Positions 21,284-31,726 of a stretch of DNA of 64,000 nt are shown piece by piece. The notes under the pieces are model-generated. The model ran no database searches. It was not told where the DNA came from and saw only the letters and a program-made list of their open reading frames with translations. Location of the stretch: the NCBI GenBank assembly GCA_007570785.1, contig ML664163.1, forward strand, positions 186,001 through 250,000, given 5' to 3'. This DNA comes from Antilocapra americana. Taxonomy: Eukaryota; Chordata; Mammalia; Artiodactyla; Antilocapridae. A program made the position numbers and the translations under genes. Every line of letters begins with the position of its first letter. Positions within the stretch are counted from its first letter, which is position 1.

Positions 21284-21524
21284 GGGGCTTAGTGGGTGGC
21301 ACTAGTGGTAATGAACCTACCTGCCAATGCAGGAAATATAAGAGAAACTGGTTTGATTCCCTGTGTTATTCAATATCTGGGTTGCGAAGATGCCCTGGAG
21401 AAGGGCATGGCAACCCACTCCAGTATTCTTGCCTGGAGAATCCCATGGACAGAGAGGAGCCTGGTGGACTATGGTTCATAGGGTCACAAAGAGTCGGACA
21501 TGACTGAAACGACTTAGCATGCGC
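21284..21524 (+). mobile_element. Bov-tA SINE inside an L1 piece inside the ERV
   Basis: Diverged head ('ggggcttagtgggtggcact') with a small internal insertion near 21370, then a standard Bov-A body and the tail 'gtcggacatgactgaaacga'. Flanks share 'agctgat' (about 21272 and 21528), consistent with a short TSD in the L1 sequence. Confidence 0.92.
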
Positions 21525-21612
21525 ATATAGCTGATGAACAATGTTGTGATAGTTTCAGGTGGACAGCAAAGGGATTCAGCCATACAGCTAATATTCAGCA
21601 TGTATCCATTCT
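21525..21612 (-). mobile_element. Ruminant L1 3' terminus, antisense (upper piece)
   Basis: 'tgatgaacaatgttgtgata', 'gtttcaggtggacagcaaag' and 'catgtatccattctccccca' are the reverse complement of the L1 3' UTR end. Beyond 21612 the ERV RT sequence resumes. Confidence 0.7.
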
Positions 21613-22400
21613 CCCCCAGTTGCTTTGTACTTCTTGAAGACACCTTTTCATATTCTAAATTCCATTCAAAAGGATCATTATCCTTTCCTTTCAGCTTTTC
21701 ATAAAGAAGTCTAGCTATTAGACTATAGTTAAGGATCCAGGTGAGCAAAACCTGGCCACCCTCAGGTTTTACAAGGAATGAGGCAGCAAGTGGCTTGTTT
21801 CCTCTCCTAGGATAGGCTTCTCTGCCCTTCCAGAAGAATGAAGCCTAGGTAAGTCACCCTAGTTTATTATATTTGAGCCTTTTTCTTGAACACCCTATAT
21901 CCTTTATGGACTAGGTATTTTAGAGTGGTTACAGTGTTTTTGTCATAGGCTTCCATAGCTGGGCTGGTAATCATGTCATTTATATTTTGATTCCATCTTG
22001 TTCTCTCCTCCAGATGCAGATCTTTTGGGTCTCTAGCTAAAGTTTCCCCAAAGATGGTGGGGAAATTTTTGACCCTTTGGGGAAGGACTGTCCAGCAGTG
22101 TTTTGCTTTGTTTTGTTGCATGTTTGGGTCCTGTCATTCAAAAGCAAATATTTCTTGAGACTCTGGGGCTAATGGAATATAGAATAAGGTATCTTTTGAA
22201 TCCAACACAGAATACCAAGTCCTGGTGGCTGGTAGAGTGATCAACAGGGTATAAGATAGGGACGACTGGATGTATACCCCAGACGGCTTCACTGAGTGCC
22301 CTGAGGTCCCATACCATCTGGCATTCCTCACTGGGAATTCTCCTCTTTACAGGGAGAAGGGGTACTACAGGCTGATTGGCATCATCCAGTAGGGCCTGGT
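21613..22400 (-). pseudogene. pol: ERV reverse transcriptase remnant (pol)
   Basis: Three open pieces in pol order on the minus strand. 22134-22331 holds motif A with 'VLDSKD' and its first catalytic Asp at 22200-22202. 21867-22121 holds 'LPQ' and 'FGETLARDP' (motif B side), and the expected YVDD site reads N-I-N-D (21975-21986), so the first Asp of the pair is Asn. 21613-21748 holds the region after the palm ('YEKLKGKDNDPFEW'). The loss of the YVDD Asp means no RT activity even apart from frame breaks. Confidence 0.85.
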
Positions 22401-22614
22401 CAATTAGGCTCTATAAAATGGCAGCAGTGCCCAAAAAGGCCTCCCTGTGGAGAGGATATTGTTTTCTGTTGGGTCATTTATGTCCAGACTTTAGATGAAC
22501 TATCACAGGATAGTGTCTACAGCTCATCCCGCCTGTCTCTGATTTACTAGATATTTATTCCAGGGAGATCAACTTGCTCTGCCTTGGAAGGTTTTCCCTC
22601 AGCCATTAACATTA

Positions 22615-22913
22615 TCATCTTGTGCCCTTGTCTATGGGGACACCAGTCTCCAGTTTGTCTCCCATTAGGTGGATAGTAACCTCTCCTTTATGTAAGATAT
22701 CTCTTCCTAGCAGAAATATAGAGTATTCAGGGACATACAGGAAGGAATAGATGAGCATGCGTTTCTCCAATTTATGTTCTAATGGCTCTATAAGTGCCTG
22801 TTCTTGGCCTTCCATTGTACCCCCATCATTTTACACCTCTTATGACTGAGTTTACTTGATCTGGTATTCAGAACTGAGTAAGTGGCACTGGTGTCAATTA
22901 AGAATTTGACAGT
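22615..22913 (-). pseudogene. pro: ERV protease remnant (pro)
   Basis: Aspartic protease between gag and RT, which cuts the polyprotein. The active-site triplet reads D-T-S at 22887-22895, seven codons after the amber codon (consensus D-T/S-G, so the Gly is Ser). A later open piece (22615-22815) ends with 'LLGRDIL', the conserved second half motif with Gly-Arg-Asp intact. The two halves are in different frames. Confidence 0.8.
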
Positions 22914-22916
22914 CTA
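22914..22916 (-). promoter_or_regulatory. Amber codon at the gag-pro boundary
   Basis: UAG on the minus strand, placed after the nucleocapsid-like frame and in phase with the protease start. Gammaretroviruses reach pol by reading through a UAG at exactly this point. I cannot see the downstream pseudoknot, so function is only inferred. Confidence 0.55.
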
Positions 22917-24480
22917 GTCCCTGTGTCCAGTGTCAACAGGGCTCCTTGGGAGTGCTGGCTTAGTTTTCTGGTCCCATCGTTCTTCATCTGTTTGGACCAT
23001 CTGCCTTGGAGGGTCGTGGCCAGACTCTGCCACTTGCATTCCTCTTTGTGGTTGGTGAGAACATTGTCCTTTTCGGTGTTTTTCTTGTTTGCAAATGGTG
23101 CATTGATTAGGTCCTAGTGTTTTTGGCTTGCTATACCTCAGTGGGGCTGGGTGCCACTCATTGGGGTTGAGTGTCTCCAAGGGCAGTTAGTTCAGATTCC
23201 CTGGCCCACTGATTGACATTGGAGGCCAACAACTTGCCTCTGGGCCTATTTATCCTCTGTTTTTTTCTCTCTATATCTCAATTATTAAACACTTTCAACC
23301 TTTAGTAGGCAACTTTGACCAGGCAACAGGTAGTGACATTTTGTTTATTTCCATTTTCTGAAGTTTATGCCTACTGTCAGGGGCACTTTGGGAAATAAAA
23401 TATGACCTCAGGATTGCATTCCCTTCCAGTGACTCAGGGTCAGTGGTAGTAGATTTGAAGGCATTCCCTAAGGTACTCTAGGAATCTTGGAGAGTTTTCT
23501 GTAGGCTCCTGATCAATTTCCTTTATCTTATACCAATTGATAGGCTTCTGTCTGGCTCCTTGGATTCCCTTTAGGAACATATTTTTTTAATGGGCCAGCG
23601 TCTGTATTCCATCCCCTTCTCCATTGTCTTGATGGACCTAGTGGGTTTGGTATCTGAGACCTCTTATTCTCTAGTGTAAAAAGGACATGATTTACCCTGT
23701 TTCTGTCCTCTTTGTCTGGTCTTTTATTCCCTCAGTGGGAGTACTTTGAGGAGGTTCTTGGTGTCAGCCCAGGTGAGATCATGAGTCTAAAAGATTCCCC
23801 TAATTGTATTCTGGAGCTCCCTCTGGGTTTTTCCTTAACCCTTTACTCTGACATTTCCAGTTATATAAATCAGAAGTGGTAAATGGAATGTGTACCTGGT
23901 TTGCCCTTCTTCTCTATTGGGACCTACTTCAAAAGAAGTACTTTTCCTGTGTTGTTTAGACCCTGGCTGATAATTAGTCATCCAAATAAGATTTCCAGTT
24001 CAGGAAATTTGGAAACAGCCCCAAACTGTTAATGGATTCCTCAAAAGACCAAAATAGAAGGCATCCAAATGGTGTGGACTCTGATATAACTGGTGGTCCC
24101 CCTTGAATCTGTAGTTAGTCCCTCCTCAGTCAGAATGTCCCACAGGAGTTTAGATGGGACTGCCTCTGGGCAAGAGCAGCTTAGCTGTGTTAGCTTCTGA
24201 ACAGTTTGGTCCATTAGGGAGTGGCACAGTTGTCTAAGGTAGTGGTCTTTTCTTTCTTCCTTTCTGCAGAAAAGGAGGAGTTTGCAGGCTTCCTGCTGGA
24301 TGAGGGCTAAAAGTATGTGAGATTCCCACAGGATACTCATCAGATTGCTGAAGTAATTGGAATTCTGTGCTGATACTGAAAGGAGGGCGTGCAGCACTTT
24401 AGTTGGTAAAGAATAACCCAAGATTCACCTCACAGCAGAGAGGAGAGGAGAGGTGGACAGGGGTATTTCCTCTTCTTGCC
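22917..24480 (-). pseudogene. gag: ERV gag remnant with one CCHC zinc finger
   Basis: The 3' part (22917-23180) is nucleocapsid-like, basic, with one C-x2-C-x4-H-x4-C knuckle at 23061-23102 (Cys, Cys, His and Cys all kept, the usual Gly before His replaced by Lys). Between 23181 and 24040 the capsid region is in broken frames, with text near 23450-23600 typical of capsid by position only. A 126-codon frame at 24041-24421 sits at the matrix/p12 position but I do not recognise its sequence. Gag packages the RNA and forms the particle. This one cannot be expressed as a whole. Confidence 0.7.
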
Positions 24481-24490
24481 AGCAGCTCAT

Positions 24491-24707
24491 GTTGTTGTTG
24501 TTCAGTGGCTGAGTCATGTTCAACTCTTTTGTGACCCCACGTACATGTGAGCCCACCAGGCTCCTCTGTCCATGGGATTTCCCAGGCAAGAATACTGGAG
24601 TGGGTTACCATTTCCTCCTCCAGGAGATCTTCCCGACTCAAGGATCAAACCCAAATCTCCTGTATTGGGAGGTGAATTGTTTATCACTGAGCCACCAGGG
24701 AAGCCCA
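24491..24707 (-). mobile_element. Bov-tA SINE, antisense, in ERV leader
   Basis: Tail with (GTT)n ('gttgttgttgttcagtggct') to head 'gagccaccagggaagccca'. The TSD 'agcagctcat' occurs at 24481-24490 and 24708-24717. Confidence 0.95.
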
Positions 24708-25046
24708 AGCAGCTCATAGGACTTCTCAATAATGGGGTTCCTGGTCTTGTGAGGGCTCCCCTGCCCACTTAAGAAAAACTAGCACTGACTGAAAGAGGTT
24801 AAGCCACTGTCTTGTACCAACCTTGACACTCAGGCATCCTCAATGCCTTTTCTTGAACTCAGATTAAACATCTTTGTTCTGATTTGTCTGTCGGTCCTTA
24901 ATAACTGGGCCACTTCCTGGTCTTGCCTCTTGGCTCGCAGGGCTGGCAGCTTTTCTTTACCAAATCAAAATTTTACTATGGAGAATGCTACTGCTGACCC
25001 TTTAGGCTGGGGAGCCTAGTGGATAGGTGTTGCCAAAAAGGCCATG

Positions 25047-25066
25047 GTCTGTCCCTTTGTGGTCAC
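25047..25066 (-). promoter_or_regulatory. Candidate retroviral primer-binding site
   Basis: The minus strand reads 'tggtgaccacaaagggac' a few bases inside the putative LTR end ('gtaaca', complement at 25075). It begins with TGG as a PBS must, to pair with tRNA CCA. I cannot assign the tRNA safely, since the sequence resembles more than one class I ERV site. Confidence 0.4.
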
Positions 25067-25074
25067 CAAAATTT

Positions 25075-25500
25075 TGTTACAGAACTTCCTACAGTTACCC
25101 AGCAAGGCTGCTTCTGCCTGGTATCATTCAAACCAATAGACCAATACCAAGTCAGTTCAGAGGCAAAGGAAAGCTTCATTCTTTGATCAAAGAATTGAGT
25201 GGTGTAGGCTCACACTCTGGAGTACGTGTTCTCCCTGAAAGGCCATGGGGAACATGGATGCTTTATAGAGTTCTTATCTGCAGGGAGGGGAGGGAGGAGG
25301 AGTTCTACAGAGAGGGCACAGCTCTGCTGCTCCCCACACTCCAGACTGAGGTGCCGGATGTATCATATCTGCATACGACCTGATGAGGTGAAGGATCAGT
25401 GGCGCCATTTTGCATCAGGAGCACTGGTCTAAATTGCTGGGTGCAAGGCCTCTGCACGCATACTCTGTGAACATGTGAAACTAGACTAAGACCAAAAAGA
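25075..25500 (-). mobile_element. ERV 5' LTR
   Basis: The block begins on the plus strand with 'tgttacagaacttcct' (complement of an LTR 3' end in ...CA). On the minus strand a degenerate poly(A)-signal region lies near 25165-25190. GC-rich U3-like sequence spans 25230-25330, with two overlapping frames (25027-25383 and 25226-25432) that I read as LTR, not gene. The outer boundary is uncertain because the 3' LTR is truncated and no TSD was found. Confidence 0.55.
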
Positions 25501-26511
25501 GGTTATACTTCATTTTATCTTCCAGATTCTATATTTATGTCCTGGGAATTGTTAATAGACTTTTATGGTGACACTTTTAAGAACAGATGATAATAGCACA
25601 TCTTTGCATAAGAGAAATGATCCAGCAGGGAGGAAAGTTTAGTTGATTGTGGAAGCAAGGAGGGATAACTGAAGGAGCAAAATTCTTAGAGAAGATGGAA
25701 GATGAAAGATGGAAGATCTTCTTAGGAAGATCAAACTTCCTATTTGATGCTCAAGGATAGGAAGAACGTATCTTAAAACATTCATCTTTGTGCTCCCTGG
25801 CCAACATCCTTGTATGAAATCTTGTTTACGTAATTTTGTGTTCTTTCTCTTAAAGAGAGATCCGAAATTTGAAGACCCTAAAAGCCTGGATCCAGCCCTA
25901 ATGGGGAATACTGATGCCATCCCATAGTGCAGAGGTAGATGGTTTTGAGCCTGCATGTTTTATATTCAGACAGTTATGCTTATTTTTTGTCTGTTTATTT
26001 TAAAATTTAGATTAGAATTTCAGTGACTTTGGGATCATTTAGCAGGTAGATAATCTAGCATTATATGCACCAATTTGGGAGGTGTGTGGAGTGTGTCATT
26101 ACTTACAAGAATGAATTCCAGTTTTCTGTGAGTTCAGCAGCATCAGCAAGGGCAGACCTTCATATTTAGATATGCTTTTCTCCTCATTTTTGTTGCTGCT
26201 GCCTCAAAAAGAGAGAAAATGGGCATATTGATCAAACAGATATATGCCATTAAACCCTTGCTTTTCTAGTTAGAGTTGCATTTATAGTCTTTTCCAAATT
26301 AAAATTTTTGGATTTTGAAGATATCTCAGTGCCTAATAAAAGGAGCAAGAGCCCAGGAGGAAACTTTTTAAGGTACCAGTAATTTTTTCTTCTTTTAAGA
26401 ATAAGAAATGCATTCAGAGACACAACAAATAATAGAATAAAGCTGATCCACTCACTTTACTGAAGCGTTCTAGATAGATTTCAAGGTCTGAAATTAAACA
26501 CATATGTGAGC
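25501..26511. other. Unassigned DNA flanking the ERV
   Basis: No repeat confidently recognised. A purine-rich patch at 25625-25730 ('ggagggataactgaaggagc' and following) may be old L2-like sequence. A 105-codon minus frame (25639-25956) has no recognisable domain. Confidence 0.4.
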
Positions 26512-26646
26512 ATGTGTGTGTGTTTAGTCTCTCAGTCATGTCCAACTCTTTGTGACCCCATGGACTGTAGCTCGTCAGACTCCTCTGTCCATGGACTTCT
26601 CTAGGAAAGAACACCGGAGTGGTTGCTATGCCCTTCTCTAGGATAT
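26512..26646 (-). mobile_element. Bov-tA SINE, partial, antisense
   Basis: GT-rich tail, then 'ctctcagtcatgtccaactc' through 'tccatggacttctctaggaa'. It stops inside the Bov-A body at about 26646, so the tRNA head is missing. Confidence 0.85.
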
Positions 26647-26879
26647 GTAAGCATACTGAAGAGTTATTCATCAGTAGGACTACATCCGAGTCCCAGAGCC
26701 TTAGGTATGGTCCAGCATGGCAGCATGAAAGCAACCTGACCAAGTATGATTCCATGAACTGTGGCTTTCTGAGTAACTGTGCACTAAAATAAACTGATGT
26801 CCTGTCCCTGGAGTTTGAGCCGCCTTGTACTGTCTGCTAGGGAGACACTGGAGGTCATACCTGCGCTTGAAGATGAAGA

Positions 26880-27365
26880 AAGATCAAATATCCATTTGAT
26901 CTAAGGAGGACCAAGGAAAAAACCTACCTCATCTGCCCTGTGTGTCAAATGGGAGTAGAGTATCAATTTGAAAGGGTGCCCAAAAGTGTTGCCAGGTCCT
27001 CTGCCAGTTTTCAGTGTTTAATGGAGGAGGTAATTGAGGGATATAAATTACCTAGAGGCATTTATCTATTTAGATGACATAATCATTTTTGGCAGGATTC
27101 TGGAAAAGCTAGAACAAAGACTTCTTAAAGTTAGGAAGGGCAAGGCTTTTGATGTTCCCTGATATGTATTCATGCTGACAAACCTTTATTAATTATGATA
27201 GGCAAGTAAAGACACAGCATAAAGTACACTGCTCCTGAAAAAAATACCTGATAGCCTCAGTAACATCAAATTAAAAACTTTCTTTGAGGTTAGTGATAAC
27301 CAGAGGACACCATGAAGAGTTTTCCCTAATTGCTAAACCATTAACAATTTGACAGATTACCCTAT
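26880..27365 (+). pseudogene. Decayed Ty3/gypsy-type reverse transcriptase
   Basis: Conceptual translation in short shifted frames gives, in the right order: 'TYLICP' then 'EYQFERVP' (26922-26984) and 'SFQCLMEE' (27009-27032), the palm segment before motif C; then 'IYLDDIIIF' (27064-27090), motif C with both Asp intact, followed by 'LEQRLLKV' (27109-27132). About 110 bp later, 'NIKLKTF' (27264-27284) and a 'EEFSLIAKPLT' passage (27318-27350) match the RT-RNase H junction of Ty3/gypsy elements. YLDD with a following 'IIIF' and an acidic helix is gypsy-like, whereas gammaretroviral RT has Y/MVDD. At least two frameshifts and several stops. No LTR, gag or integrase recognised nearby. Confidence 0.7.
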
Positions 27366-28419
27366 AAAGAGAGGTTCAAGGCAAGGAAGGTCACAGGACA
27401 CACAGCATGTGGCCATATGGCCATGTTTTTCTCTCCAATTTTTCAGGGATTACTGGTTGAAAGCCTATGACCAGGCAGTCAGGGAAAGCCATTCTGGCTC
27501 CTTACCTGAAGGCATTCAAAGCAGGAAGCCACTGAAATCAGTGTACATGGATATTTCTGACCTTGGTACTTGTAATCTGATCCAGTTTGTTTTACAGGCT
27601 GTCTTACTTGGCAACAGGTATTATAAACATAAATGTTTAAAGTCCAAGAGATTTCAATTTCCCTTCTTAAAAACTAACTCATTTGTTTTCCAGCCTCTAG
27701 ACAAGGTGAGATTTAGAATGCTTGTTTGGGAAGAAAGAGGAAGGACAAATTTACTTCAGATAGTGAAGGAAGGAAGGAAGAGAGATGAAATATTTTTTAA
27801 AAGATACAAAATATTTATATATATATATATATTTCCCAATATTTCTTAAATCTGTTTTTACAGTGTGGCTTTGTTTTCTGATTTCAAGAACTGTGACTTC
27901 CCCAGAAGTCAGTTTTGCAAAAATAAATGAATAATTCTCAACCCAAATGAAAATTACTTTTGATTATATGCACTCCCATTCATTTCTGATAGTGCTGATA
28001 ATCAAAAGCTCAGAATGAAAGTAGTCTCAGACTGTCCAACTACAGAAAATAAGACCAAAGAAAGTACAACATGTCAGTTAAGGTCTTGTGGTAAATCAGT
28101 AATAAAGCTAGGAGTAAAACGTTCATGTTCTAACTTCCAGTGATAGGGTCACTAATTTACACTATTCTGCTTCCAATGAGCACTGATTATTTTAAAGATA
28201 TAAAAGTTCAGTTCTTTCATAGTGCTGGGCACTCTACCTGCTGCATTGTAGTCATGCTGTCACTGGAGATGGAAATGAAGGTCACCTGGTCCACTTCCTG
28301 GAGACACAACTATCTCCATTCAACTGTAATGGCTCAGCTGATGAAGATTTCATTGTGAGTTGAAAGCTGATTGCAGAACACAACCAATAGTAGAAATCAG
28401 GGTGAGTGGGATGATAGAA
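27366..28419. other. Unassigned DNA, possible continuation of the gypsy fossil
   Basis: A 166-codon plus frame runs 27349-27849. Its first codons are the end of the gypsy RT match, and the rest, about 150 codons, has no motif I know. It may be further decayed gypsy RNase H or unrelated DNA. An (AT)n run lies at 27815-27831. Nothing is recognised from 27850 to 28419. Confidence 0.35.
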
Positions 28420-28708
28420 AGGATGCTGCTGCTGCTGCAGCTAAGTCGCTTCCGTCATGTCCGACTCTGTGCGACCCCACAGACGGCAGCCCACCAGGCT
28501 CCGCCGTCCCTGGGATTCTCCAGGCAAGAACACTGGAGTGGGTTGCCATTGCCTTCTCCAGTGCATGAAAGTGAAAAGTGAAAGTGAAGTCGCTCAGTCG
28601 TGTCTGACTATTCGCTACCCCATGGACTGCAGCCTACCAGGCTCCTCAGTCCATGGGATTTTCCAGGCAAGAGTACTGGAGTGGTGTGCCATTGCCTTCT
28701 CCAAAAAA
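28420..28708 (-). mobile_element. Bov-A2 SINE, antisense, 11-bp TSD
   Basis: (GCT)n-type tail, 'aagtcgcttccgtcatgtcc', first monomer, linker 'gtgaaaagtgaaagtgaagt', second monomer to 'ccattgccttctcc'. The TSD 'ggatgatagaa' is perfect at 28409-28419 and 28709-28719. Low divergence, so a young copy. Confidence 0.95.
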
Positions 28709-28719
28709 GGATGATAGAA

Positions 28720-29669
28720 TGGGTTTATTTAAAAAAAGGCAGAAGCCCATTGGGGGAACACTAGACGGTATATCTCTTGCAGGACCACACATGGGGAGTG
28801 ACTCTTGGAGGTCATAATTCATCTGTGGACAAGGGTATTGAGTTTATTCTAAATAAAAATGAAAAATAGTACCTTTTTCTTATGAAGACAGTTCAACAGA
28901 ACTGAATTCCTAGCAGTCCCTGAAGTCAGTTCTCTTCTGTTCTATGCACATAAGGTAAATTTCAAATCAGGAGGAGACAAAAAGACCTGGTAGAAAGTGG
29001 ATATTTCTTTAACACATAAAATTTAGCTCGCTGATGTTCATGCAGCTCTCATGGTACCTCATCCTCTGCTTTTGTAACCCAGTGAGCCCTCAGAAAAGAC
29101 ACTTAGCAAGTCACCTTGCTAGTCACCTTAACAAGTCCAAGGAAACCCCTGAGGCTTCACTTCCCATCTTTATCTCACCACAGTGCCCATTTTGTTACCT
29201 CTTTGGCTTTAATTCCTGGAGGTTAAGTGAATTGCCCAAAATCACAAGACAAAGAGTTAATAGGGGAGCTTGACTACAACCTGCCCCTTATCTGTTTCTT
29301 GTACTGCATCCCTGTTCCAGCTAATTCCATGACCATTCTCCAGGATGGAATCGTGAACACCATCCTCCTTATCTGCTTTTAAGGATGGCATGTCTTTTAA
29401 TTCTACGTCAGAACTGACTTTTGAACTGATCACATTTTTCCATTCTTATTCTTCTACCTTCCCTTACCCTTTTTCATCTCTCACCTGAACTCTAGCAACA
29501 GTTTTCTAAGTAATTTTCTTGCCACAAATTTCTTTAATCTTTTTAATCTACTGTCATTTCGTACAGTTTCCAAAGAAACAATTGTAATTACGTCCCTTTT
29601 TGTATGCAGAGACATCCAAATTATTCTTTCAAAGGACACCCTAAATCGAATAAATCTGCTTCCAGAATA

Positions 29670-29712
<43 letters not shown>

Positions 29713-31379
29713 ATAGATATCTATATTTACTACTTACCCACTCTGGTTTTTTGAAATTATGTCACTTCAGAAAACACAGCATGCCCTTTAAGTATCTACA
29801 TCATTAGGGTTAAATTTGGACTTAGGAGACAAGAAAAAAAAATGTTATAAGTGGTTCACACAAGAAATAAATTTGAATTTCTTTCACATAAAATAAGTCA
29901 CAAGATAGGCAGCCCGAGGATGATGTGGCACCCCCATCGTTGTCTCAGCCCTAGATTCCTCCCTTTCTGTCTTCCGTTGTCAGCACTTCCTTCTGTACTT
30001 AAATATGCTCGTAACCCGAGGTGGCTTTCAGAGCTCTAATGACCACATTTGAGTTCCAAACTGACATCAAGAAAAAATATTCATTTCTTTCCCTGTAAGG
30101 TAACTTCTTGGACATCTCACATCATATCCTTATATCTCATTGTATAGAACTTTGTCACATAACCATGCAGAGTTACTTGAGAAGCTGCAAAATGTAAATT
30201 TTGAACTGGATTTTTTTCCCAGCCCCTTGTAAATGCAAGATTTATGATAGAAAGGCAAAGTCTAACCCACAGCTTTAAAAATTAGCTAAAATGCCTTTAT
30301 TTCCCCCCCTAACTTCCACACGTAGTTTTTTCTCCCATGCTTATCAAACATTTGTTATGTATCTCAAATGTGTGAGATATATATGTATGATATGTATGTG
30401 TCTATGTAATAATTTTTTTTTAAACTTCTGTTTCCCTTACCATAAGGAAGACTTTGTAGGTAGAAATCATAGCTCACTCAACATTTTATCTTGATGTCCA
30501 GTACACAGTAAGTCTTTGATAACTGTTGAATCAGTGAATACATGACTGCATGCATGCACAATTAAATCATGGTTTTTGAGGTCCTTGAGTAAATTGCAGT
30601 TTATGCTGATGATAAAATTTAGGCTGTTTTTGTATTGGTGATGAATACAGGCTGGCTAACTGACAGGCAGGGTTTCTGCGTATGGTTGTGCTGGTTGGTC
30701 ACTGCATTAATACGATCATCCTGGAGAGGGTCCTTTTTCTATTTGCCCAGAGTCTCTATATGAACTTACACCTGGCTGGCCATGGTGGTGTCTAAGAGGC
30801 TTGGGAGGCCTTTAACCAGGGAGTGGTGTCTACTTGGCCATCTGCGGACTACAGCGGTGCAGGAAAGCACAAGGAAGGAACAGCACGATGACCCTCAGAA
30901 GCAGGAGACTATCTCACCTCTTTCTCTTTTCCCCTCTGGCCCTCTCTTGAGCATCCCTTTGTTTACATTTCAACTTCCAGAACACAGGTATTCCCACCAT
31001 TAAAAATACTGTGGACTAGAGCCTCCATGTGGGGAGCTAGACATTTAAATCAAAGGGAAATCATCTGAAGATACTTGGAGTGTTCTGAGGCTACAAATGT
31101 TTTCTTGCTAAACCTGTTCTACGTCAGCAGCATGGAGGGCATTTGGAGAACCTGCAGACTGAGAGGCGAATGCAGGGGGTTGGAGGGTCCCACACACTGT
31201 GGTCGTTGTCCAGCCTGCATTCCCAGGAGAAGAAAGAACTTCCTGCTTTCTCCATGTCTGCTTTGTTGGCGTTCACAGTGCCACTGTGAGTCACTGTGTT
31301 AGTAGGGTTGTGGAGCCTTGGGGGCTCTTGGCCCACAGAAAGCTGCCCCCTCAATAAGGTTGCCGTATATATCCTGTGG
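28720..31379. other. Mostly unassigned DNA with one microsatellite
   Basis: About 2.7 kb. 29205-29285 weakly resembles antisense MIR ('gaggttaagtgaattgccca'). 30440-30560 resembles a short L2/MIR 3' end ('gtccagtacacagtaagtct'). A GT microsatellite sits at 29672-29710. No coding exon recognised. Confidence 0.4.
29672..29710. repeat. (GT)n microsatellite, uninterrupted
   Basis: About 19 perfect TG units, the purest in the window and therefore the most likely to be polymorphic. Confidence 0.95.
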
Positions 31380-31711
31380 AGTTTCCCTGGTAGCTCAGCT
31401 GGTAAAGAATCCACCTGCAATGCAGGAGACCTCAGTTCTATTACTGGGTAGGGAAGATCTTCTGGTGAAGGGATAGGTTACCCACTCTAGTATTCTTCAG
31501 CTTCCCTGGTGCCTCAGATGCTAAAGAATCCATTGGCAATGCGGGAGATCTGGGTTCAATCCCTGGTTTGGGAAGATCCCCTGGAAAAGGAAATGGCAAC
31601 CCACTCCATTATTCTTGCCTGGAGAATCCCCATGGACAGAGGAGCCCGGCAGACTATGTTTCATAGGGTCACAAAGAGTTGGACATGACTGAGCAACTAA
31701 GCACACACACA
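31380..31711 (+). mobile_element. Composite Bov-tA SINE (partial plus full unit)
   Basis: Unit one starts at 'gtttccctggtagctcagct' and stops at 'tattctt' (about 31498). Unit two starts at 'cagcttccctggtgcctcag' and runs to 'gttggacatgactgagcaac', then a short (CA)n. It has the same joint as at 20349/20350. Confidence 0.9.
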
Positions 31712-31726
31712 TATACCCTATGAGCT

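Larger units (their letters stand above)
18341..25500 (-). mobile_element. Class I (gammaretrovirus-like) endogenous retrovirus, gag-pol, no env seen
   Basis: Read on the minus strand, a proviral order is visible: LTR-like block (25075-25500), primer-binding-site position, leader, gag remnant with a single CCHC zinc finger, amber codon, protease, RT, RNase H, and integrase with a C-terminal GPY/F-like region ending near 18550. An LTR-like remnant follows near 18370-18480. A single zinc finger and an in-phase UAG between nucleocapsid and protease are gammaretroviral traits. About 100 bp separate the integrase end from the LTR remnant, leaving no room for env. Every frame is broken by stops and indels. 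Four SINE loci and an L1 3' piece interrupt it. Confidence 0.85.

Noticed and set aside
25027..25383. 118-codon frame as a coding exon
   Set aside because: It lies in the ERV LTR/leader, whose GC-rich U3 explains the openness. The reading direction is opposite to the provirus.
27349..27849. 166-codon plus-strand frame as a host gene
   Set aside because: Its beginning is the end of the decayed gypsy RT match and the remainder shows no motif. The start Met lies inside the RT remnant.
28440..28700. Repeated blocks resembling a spaced direct-repeat array
   Set aside because: These are the two monomers of a Bov-A2 SINE.
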